The translations under genes and the position numbers were made by a program. Below are positions 56,632 through 64,000 of a DNA stretch of 64,000 nt, piece after piece (the stretch's first letter is position 1; each line of letters starts with the position of its first letter). Where the stretch lies: NCBI RefSeq assembly GCF_000423645.1, contig NZ_AUIJ01000002.1:293415-357414 (forward strand), read 5' to 3'. A model generated the notes under the pieces. That model saw nothing but the letters and a program-made list of their open reading frames with translations, did no database searches and had not been told where the DNA came from. This stretch comes from Sediminimonas qiaohouensis DSM 21189 (GTDB lineage Bacteria; Pseudomonadota; Alphaproteobacteria; Rhodobacterales; Rhodobacteraceae).

Positions 56632-58152
56632 CTACTTGATGCGCTCGCCGTTTGCCAGCACCTTGCCGTCGGGTGTCACCTCGATATCGGAGGTCAGCAC
56701 ATCATCCCCCGCCGGGGTCGAGAACAGGCCCAGCATCATGCGCGTGCCGGTCACCTGGTCCTCGGGGATCAGGCCCATCGCCGTCAGCTTGTCCAGCAGC
56801 GCATGCGCCCCCTCCAGGCGCAGCGACACCTTGCCCTCGGGGCGCGGCATGCCGTCAAACGTCTGCAGGTCGGAATTGTCGAAGGTGAACGCGCCGTCGC
56901 CGGTCAGCTCGGCGCCCGCCACCGACACCTGCAGCGCGTTGATGCGCGCATCGTGCAACTTGCCCGGCGGCTGGTCCAGCTCTTCCATCTTTTCGGCGTC
57001 CATCATGTCATGCTCCAGCGTGACGTTACCGCCCAGATCGACGTGCAGCGTCGCCGGATCATGCGGCAACTGCCCGCCCGGATCGACCATCGCCCACATT
57101 TGCTCGGGCACCGACAGCTCGCGCAGCGCGATGCTCAGGCCGAATTCCTGCCGCTCTTCGCTGCTACTGACCGGCACGGTCAGTTTCAGCCCCATCTCGG
57201 CCAGGCTCGCGGCAACCGGAAACGGCATTTCCGAGCTGGTCATGTTCATCACCACGTCGCGCGCACTCACGCCATAGCGCAATCCATCCTGCGCCATGCC
57301 GAATTCCAGCGTCCCACCGGCCGATTGCGACGTGCCTTCGCTCTGCACGCCATCGGCATCCACCGAGAACGCGCTGTTGCCGCTGCCATAGCTCAGCTTG
57401 GCCGCCATGCCAAAGCCCGCGCGCAGCGCGCCGGCCATATCCTCGCGGTAATCAACCGCCTCGGGGATCTTGCCCTCGCTCTCGCTGGTCAGATCGTTCA
57501 GCGTGCCCTCGACCCTGACAAAGCCATCCTCGTTCTCGGGGTCGACGAAATCCATGTCATAGCTCAGCGCGCCGATCGTCAGGTCCGACGTATAGGCCCG
57601 CACCGCACCCGAGACGACGTCAGTGACGCCGGCGATGTTGCTCAGGGTGATCATCGCGGTGCCGATGTCCTGCGGCTCTCCGTCCACCACGACACGAGTA
57701 AGCCGCACCACCGATTCCGCCGCCGAATAGGCATAGTTCATATCCGCGCCGGAAGTGCCCGACACAACCGTCGAAAACCCCGTTTGCGCGTGCTCAAGCG
57801 TGATCTCGACGTTTTCCTCGCTGTCGTCGGCGGGGTCCACCATGACGGTGATCGGCATCACGTCCGGCACGCTCACCTCGACCGTGCCATCGCCCTTATC
57901 GCTCAGCGACAGCCCCGGCACCGTGACCTCTACGGTGCCCTCGTCCTCGGGCAGCTCTATGCGCATTACCATGTCGCGCACGCTCAGGCCTTGGGCGGTG
58001 GTTTCCTCGGTGGCGGTCATCTCCACGCCCATATCCGCGTAGGTGGCCTTGAAATCCTGCCAGACCTCATTGGCGGTCACATCCGCCATCGCCGGGCCGG
58101 GGAATGCTAACGCGGCCACCACGGCCGCACGGCTTGTCCAATATCGGGTCAT
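56632..58152 (-). CDS. DUF2125 family secreted protein
   Basis: A 506-residue alphaproteobacterial protein with an N-terminal signal peptide (RAAVVAALAFPGPAMA, cleavage near residue 23), an acidic beta-rich body (repeated 'VEVTVPGLSLSDKGDGTVEVSVPDV'-like strands) and a C-terminal region of the DUF2125 family. It probably lies in the periplasm or is attached to the outer membrane; the function is unknown. The ATG at 58152 is chosen for spacing to GAGG; 58155 is the alternative. Confidence 0.85.
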   Translation of the reverse strand: MTRYWTSRAAVVAALAFPGPAMADVTANEVWQDFKATYADMGVEMTATEETTAQGLSVRDMVMRIELPEDEGTVEVTVPGLSLSDKGDGTVEVSVPDVMPITVMVDPADDSEENVEITLEHAQTGFSTVVSGTSGADMNYAYSAAESVVRLTRVVVDGEPQDIGTAMITLSNIAGVTDVVSGAVRAYTSDLTIGALSYDMDFVDPENEDGFVRVEGTLNDLTSESEGKIPEAVDYREDMAGALRAGFGMAAKLSYGSGNSAFSVDADGVQSEGTSQSAGGTLEFGMAQDGLRYGVSARDVVMNMTSSEMPFPVAASLAEMGLKLTVPVSSSEERQEFGLSIALRELSVPEQMWAMVDPGGQLPHDPATLHVDLGGNVTLEHDMMDAEKMEELDQPPGKLHDARINALQVSVAGAELTGDGAFTFDNSDLQTFDGMPRPEGKVSLRLEGAHALLDKLTAMGLIPEDQVTGTRMMLGLFSTPAGDDVLTSDIEVTPDGKVLANGERIK

Positions 58153-58279
58153 CATGCCTCGCCTTTCGTGAAAATACTTGCCACAGCTTCTTCGCATGAC
58201 CGCGCCGCGTCAAGCGATCAACGCACTGGACCGCCTCGCTTGCCCGGTCTACCACTGGGCCTGAACACGGAGGAGACAG

Positions 58280-59032
58280 ATGATCGACCTGACAGGAAAA
58301 ACCGTTCTGATCACCGGCGCCAGCCGAGGCATCGGCGCCGCCACCGCGCGCGTCTTTGCCAGCGCCGGCGCCAACGTCGCCCTTGCCGCGCGCAGCACCG
58401 ATGCCACCGGCGCGCTAGCGGATGAAATCGGCGCGCGCGCGCTGGCGCTGGCCTGCGACGTCAGCAGCTACGCCGACATGCAGGCCGCGGTCGCCGCCAC
58501 AACCCAGAAGTTCGGCAGCCTCGACATCCTGATCGGCAACGCCGGCATGATCGAGCCGATCGGCCCCCTGGCCGAGGCAGACCCCGATGAATGGGCCCGC
58601 GCCATACAGGTCAACCTGACTGGCGTCTTCAACGGCATGCGCGCCGCGATTCCCGTCATGCAAGAGGCGCGCGGCGGCACCATCATCACCGTCAGCTCGG
58701 GCGCCGCCCACAACCCGCTGGAAGGTTGGAGCGCCTATTGTTCCTCCAAGGCGGGCGCGGCCATGCTGACTGCCTGCGCCGACCGCGAAGCGCGCAGCGC
58801 GGGCTTGCGCATCATGGGCCTGTCGCCCGGCACCGTGGCCACCGACATGCAGCGCACCATCAAGCAAAGCGGCGTCGGCCCGGTGGCGCAACTGGATTGG
58901 TCCGAACATATCCCCCCCGAATGGCCCGCGCGCACCCTTTTGTGGATGTGTAGCCCCGACGCCGACGACTGGATCGGGCGCGAGGTGTCGCTGCGCGAGC
59001 CATCGATTCGCAAGCGTGCAGGGCTGACATGA
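58280..59032 (+). CDS. Short-chain dehydrogenase/reductase
   Basis: A 250-residue classical SDR. It shows the cofactor loop TGASRGIGAATARVF, NAGMIEP, the Ser in TVSSGAAHNP and the YxxxK motif YCSSK. The NAD/NADP preference is not decided. GGAGGAG lies before the ATG. Its stop overlaps the enoyl-CoA hydratase start (ATGA), suggesting a shared pathway, perhaps fatty-acid or side-chain oxidation. Confidence 0.92.
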   Translation: MIDLTGKTVLITGASRGIGAATARVFASAGANVALAARSTDATGALADEIGARALALACDVSSYADMQAAVAATTQKFGSLDILIGNAGMIEPIGPLAEADPDEWARAIQVNLTGVFNGMRAAIPVMQEARGGTIITVSSGAAHNPLEGWSAYCSSKAGAAMLTACADREARSAGLRIMGLSPGTVATDMQRTIKQSGVGPVAQLDWSEHIPPEWPARTLLWMCSPDADDWIGREVSLREPSIRKRAGLT

Positions 59033-59652
59033 TCGGGCTGGACCGTGGCGATGACGGGCTGTGGACGGTCACTCTGGACCGGCCCGACAAGGCCAATTCG
59101 CTGACCCCTGCGATGCTGGAGGAGCTGCTGCGCATCGCCCGCGACGCGCAGGGCGCGCGCGCGCTGGTGCTGACCGGGCGCGGCCGGGTGTTCAGCGCCG
59201 GCGCCGATCTGGACGCGGCGCGCGCCGGCCTTGCCACCAGCCCGTTGTGGGAAAAGCTGTCATCGGCCATCGCGGCGCTGCCAGGGCTGACCATCGCCGC
59301 GCTCAACGGCACGCTGGCGGGCGGCGCCATGGGCATGGCACTGGCTTGCGATCTGCGCCTCGCGGTGCCGGGGGCGAAGTTCTTCTACCCGGTGATGAAG
59401 TTGGGCTACCTGCCGCAACCCTCCGATCCGGGGCGGATGGCAGCGCTGATCGGCCCGGCGCGCACCAAGATACTGCTGATGGGCGGTCAGAAGATCGACG
59501 CCGACACCGCGCTGGCCTATGGCCTGATCGACCGGATCTGCGCGCCCGATGCCCTTTTGGACGAGGCCCGCACCATCGCCGCCGACACGTTGGACGCCGA
59601 GCCGCGCATCGCCCAAGGGATCAAGGCGCTGTGCACGCCGGGCCGTGACTGA
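59029..59652 (+). CDS. Enoyl-CoA hydratase/isomerase family protein
   Basis: 207 residues, somewhat shorter than the 260-residue crotonase norm because of a reduced C-terminal region. It has the N-terminal VTLDRPDKANSLTPAML, the oxyanion-hole loop GRGRVFSAGADLDAA and IAALNGTLAGGAMGMALACDLRLA. The second oxyanion segment and the position normally holding catalytic Glu144 (GALAGGAM) need an alignment to judge. Translationally coupled to the SDR. Confidence 0.9.
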   Translation: MIGLDRGDDGLWTVTLDRPDKANSLTPAMLEELLRIARDAQGARALVLTGRGRVFSAGADLDAARAGLATSPLWEKLSSAIAALPGLTIAALNGTLAGGAMGMALACDLRLAVPGAKFFYPVMKLGYLPQPSDPGRMAALIGPARTKILLMGGQKIDADTALAYGLIDRICAPDALLDEARTIAADTLDAEPRIAQGIKALCTPGRD

Positions 59653-59719
59653 GCTACCGCTTAAATGGTTCCAGGGGGCTGTGATGGCCCGTTGCTGTCG
59701 TTGGCCGGCCGGCAGAAAA

Positions 59720-59930
59720 GCCGCGCGTCGTTGGGCCGCGGTGCGGCGATCCTACGCTGGTGTTGGGCACTTATTGCCAGCCAAACCCGAAAAACCTCAG
59801 AGCATTGCGCAAGCGTCGGCCAAATCGCCGTGCCGTCACGCCAGAGGCGTGCCGATTATAGGCGGCGCCCCTTTGGGGCTACGGGCGGCCCGGCGATGTG
59901 CGGCGGCCTGCGGCCTTGATTCCGCACAGG
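59720..59930 (+). repeat. ~180-bp dispersed repeat, family 1, copy 3 (longest)
   Basis: This copy contains all blocks seen in copies 1 and 2 plus both hairpins (CACGCC-AGA-GGCGTG and GCCCC-TTT-GGGGC) and the tail CGGCCTTGATTCCGCACAGG. It fills nearly all of the 281-base gap between the hydratase and HNH genes. Confidence 0.85.
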
Positions 59931-59933
59931 ACC

Positions 59934-60242
59934 CTACCGCTTGCGGCGCGGGCCGGGCGTGCGGGAATGGAAATCGGGCGGCCGCCGCGCCACCCACGCG
60001 ATGAACTTCGCCAGCCGGGGATGCCCGCGCAGCGCCTCGACCGTGTTATACGCCCGCGCCAGCTCCGCCTCGCTCAGGGCGGCGTGGATCTCGTTATGGC
60101 AAATCTGGTGCAGGCGCACCACCGGCCCGCCCTTGCCCCCCTTCAGCTTGGGCGTCAAATGGTGCAGGCTCTGCTTCGCATGCGCCGGAATCGGGCGCCT
60201 GCAGAGCGGGCAAATCACCTCCTGCGCGCGCTCGCCTGTCAT
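59934..60242 (-). CDS. HNH endonuclease family protein
   Basis: A 102-residue stand-alone HNH domain: zinc-binding CPLCRRPIP near the N-terminus, the HH of QSLHHLTPKLKGGKGG and HNEIHAALSE. The HNH motif would be H-H...N-x-x-H. A basic C-terminus (RTPGPRRKR) could contact DNA. Short HNH proteins of this type are common in Rhodobacterales and may act in DNA metabolism or defence; the function is unknown. It is divergent from the flavoprotein gene. Confidence 0.85.
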   Translation of the reverse strand: MTGERAQEVICPLCRRPIPAHAKQSLHHLTPKLKGGKGGPVVRLHQICHNEIHAALSEAELARAYNTVEALRGHPRLAKFIAWVARRPPDFHSRTPGPRRKR

Positions 60243-60295
60243 GCCGCCCCCGTCCTGACCCGGATGATCATCAACGATAAAAGGCCCCCTCGCAC

Positions 60296-61459
60296 ATGAC
60301 CACCCCCTGCGACGCGCTGGTGATCGGCGCCGGCCCTGCCGGCCTCATGGCGGCCGAGGCGATGGCCCTCGCCGGCCGGCAGGTTCTCATCGCCGAGGCC
60401 AAGCCATCGCCGGCACGCAAATTCCTGATGGCGGGCAAATCGGGCCTGAACCTGACCAAGGACGAGCCGCTGAGCGCCTTCCTGCCCGCATATGCCGAGG
60501 CCGCCCCGGCCCTGCGCGCGGCGCTCACCGCGTTTGGCCCCGCCGAGGTACAGCACTGGGCGCAAGAGCTGGGCCAGCCGGTTTTTACCGGCTCCTCGGG
60601 GCGCGTGTTTCCGCGCGCGATGAAGGCCTCGCCGCTGTTGCGCACATGGCTGGCGCGGCTCAGCGATCTGGGCGTGCGGCTTGAGACCCGCTGGCGCTGG
60701 ACAGGGTGGAGCGATGCCTTTGCCTTCGACACCCCCGGCGGCGCGCGCGCGATCGCGCCGCGCTGCGCCGTACTGGCCTGCGGCGGCGCCAGTTGGTCGC
60801 GCCTTGGCTCGGATGGTGCGTGGGCGGGGCTGATGAGCGGCGTGCCCCTCGCCCCGTTCCAGCCTGCGAATATCGGCTTTACCGTTCCCTGGACGGCGCA
60901 TATGGCGCGCCATTTTGGCGCCCCGGTCAAGAACGTTGCGCTGCACGCCGGAGGCACCAAAGTGCGCGGCGAATTCGTGATCTCGCGCGACGGGGTAGAG
61001 GGCGGCGGCATCTACGCCCTGTCGCGCCCCTTGCGCGAGGGCGCGCGTCTTGAGATCGACCTGGCGCCGGACCTGCCGTTGGACACCATCCGCGCCCGCC
61101 TTGCCCGCCCGCGCGGCAAGGCCAGCCTTGCCAACCACCTGCGCAAGGCGCTGCGCCTTGACCCGGTCAAGCAGGCGCTGTTGATGGAATGCGCCCGCCC
61201 GCTGCCCGATGACATCGCCCCGCTGATCAAGGCGCTGCCGGTGCCCCTGGATGGCCCGCGCCCGATCGATCAAGCGATATCGACGGCCGGCGGCATCCGG
61301 TTCGAGGCGCTGGATGATCACCTGATGATCCGCGCCCGCCCCGGCACCTTCGCCGCCGGCGAGATGTTGGATTGGGAGGCGCCCACCGGCGGCTACCTGC
61401 TAACCGCCTGCCTTGCCACCGGCCTGTGGGCCGGGCGCCACGCCGCGCATTGGACCTGA
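60296..61459 (+). CDS. HI0933-family flavoprotein (NAD(P)/FAD-dependent oxidoreductase)
   Basis: 387 residues with the N-terminal FAD-binding GxGxxG motif ([18 protein letters not shown]), [30 protein letters not shown] and a C-terminal [35 protein letters not shown] segment. It belongs to the HI0933/TIGR03862 group of flavoproteins with unknown reaction, sometimes linked to tRNA or thiol chemistry. It overlaps nothing; parE follows after 157 bases. Confidence 0.9.
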   Translation: [387 protein letters not shown]

Positions 61460-61616
61460 TCGGGCCCTTCCGGGCGACCGGCCCGAGAACCGCGCAGGGC
61501 ACTATATCGAAGGGCTGCAACAGGCCAGCAACCCCCCCCCAACACCGTGCGCCATTGCCCCGCCGCCGCCGACCTGCCATCATGGCGCAAACCCGCAAAA
61601 ACAAAGAGCAGCACAA

Positions 61617-63571
<1,955 letters not shown>

Positions 63572-63575
<4 letters not shown>

Positions 63576-63682
63576 ATGAGAACAAAAGTTTCTCAGGCGT
63601 TTCTCTTGAAGAACATTTGACGGCTATCAGAGCAAACCTTGCCTGTTGCTGGATCGCCGCGCAGCTTTTGTCCCGTTTACAG
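63572..63682 (+). pseudogene. Possible truncated ORF behind parE, cut by the IS end
   Basis: A GTG overlapping the parE stop (GTGA) opens a frame MNENKSFSGVSLEEHLTAI... of about 37 codons that then runs into the insertion-sequence end, from where the sequence is IS-derived. It may be the 5' remnant of an interrupted gene. The sequence matches nothing I recognise. Confidence 0.3.
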
Positions 63683-64000
63683 GGACTCTGTTGCACAAAT
63701 TGGTTGAAGGCCAGACGCCCCCTTTCCCCAGACAGACTCATCCTACGGGCTCAGTTATGGGTATGCCGAGCGCGGTATAGCCGTTCATGACGAGGATGCG
63801 GACTTGGACTTCCGCAACCTGACGATCGAAGTCCCGCGCCATGAGGCGCTGGCCCAGCATTTTCACGCAGTGCATTTTGGTCTCGACGCGGCTTCGGCGG
63901 TGGTATCCACTCCAGTTTCGCCAGATCGCGCGGCCGAGGTATTTCGAAGCTCGCAGGGCCTCGTTTCTGGCCATTGCACCCGCGGTGACGGTCTTCCACG
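63683..64000. mobile_element. IS5-family insertion sequence, one end (continues beyond window)
   Basis: A terminal sequence GGACTCTGTTGCACAAAT (63683-63700), the kind found at IS5-type ends, is followed after ~40 bases by the 3' end of a transposase gene read leftward. The other end and the 5' part of the transposase are outside the window. The target duplication cannot be verified. Confidence 0.75.
63738..64000 (-). CDS. IS5-family DDE transposase, C-terminal part
   Basis: The leftward frame continues open to the window edge and ends at 63738. The 87 visible residues carry the IS5-type C-terminal signature: WSGYHRRSRVETKMHC-V (with the catalytic Glu of the DDE triad in 'RSRVETKMH'), KMLGQRLMARDFDRQVAEVQVRI and LNGYTALGIP-like 'MNGYTALGIPITEPVG'. 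An ATG exists at 63974, but family length shows this is not the start. The element appears undamaged in the visible part. Confidence 0.9.
   Translation of the reverse strand, partial: WKTVTAGAMARNEALRASKYLGRAIWRNWSGYHRRSRVETKMHCVKMLGQRLMARDFDRQVAEVQVRILVMNGYTALGIPITEPVG

Noticed and set aside
51431..59930. Family-1 repeats as remnants of a coding gene
   Set aside because: Similar short peptides appear in several frames, but substitutions are not codon-phased and indels break every frame.

Overview
The window is high-GC DNA from an alphaproteobacterium, most likely the family Rhodobacteraceae (Roseobacter/Rhodobacter lineage). The evidence is the gene order dusB(nifR3)-ntrB-ntrC-ntrY-ntrX-trkA-trkH-hfq-hflX, an NtrC without the GAFTGA loop (a known rhodobacterial trait), a fused ispDF, a PHB-type bdhA, a DUF2125 protein and the yfgM-bamB pair. 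No rRNA, tRNA or CRISPR array was seen. Coding density is above 90 percent.

Layout. 1-1747 (minus): end of an envelope-biogenesis operon (yfgM-like, bamB; bamB runs off the left edge). 1876-7034: a two-gene RND efflux operon behind a 20-bp perfect palindrome that looks like a TetR-type operator. 7133-9820: DMT transporter, enolase, cupin. 9978-13750 (minus): a catabolic-looking cluster with an orphan citrate lyase alpha subunit, two alpha/beta hydrolases, a VOC protein and a small membrane protein. 13950-15929: thrS. 16148-18815: a complete bufferin-type operon, i.e. a cysteine-containing DUF2282 precursor with signal peptide, an MNIO/DUF692 modifying enzyme, its DUF2063 partner and a DoxX membrane protein. 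This is a ribosomally made, post-translationally modified metallophore system of a recently recognised class, and the most notable system here. 18727-21528: small stress genes (ArsC/Spx-like, cold shock protein, HPF-like) and bdhA. 21642-21752 (minus): an unannotated small-RNA candidate with its own promoter and intrinsic terminator.

21832-28310: an orphan family-5 solute-binding protein with a translationally coupled 47-residue entericidin-type lipoprotein, an XRE-cupin regulator, and an operon of acyl-CoA ligase, FrnE-like DsbA, K+ channel and Bcr/CflA transporter. 28453-35694: icd, YitT and SMR membrane proteins, a beta-hydroxyacid dehydrogenase, a penicillin-acylase-family Ntn hydrolase and an MFS transporter. 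35715-47619 (minus): the long nitrogen-regulation/potassium/Hfq operon. 47811-49917: ispDF-pgpA-pncC with overlapping stops and starts. 50021-63575: metabolic and housekeeping genes (MmgE/PrpD, COQ10-like, hpt, Sel1-repeat, IMPase-like, pmbA/tldE, DUF2125, SDR, enoyl-CoA hydratase, HNH, flavoprotein, parE). 63683-64000: one end of an IS5-type insertion sequence that continues beyond the right edge.

Two dispersed non-coding repeat families are visible: a ~180-bp element in three same-orientation copies (51431, 54069, 59720), and a G-rich hairpin element near 9836 and 56522. A dense cluster of inverted repeats at 53938-54022 lies just upstream of one copy of the first family.
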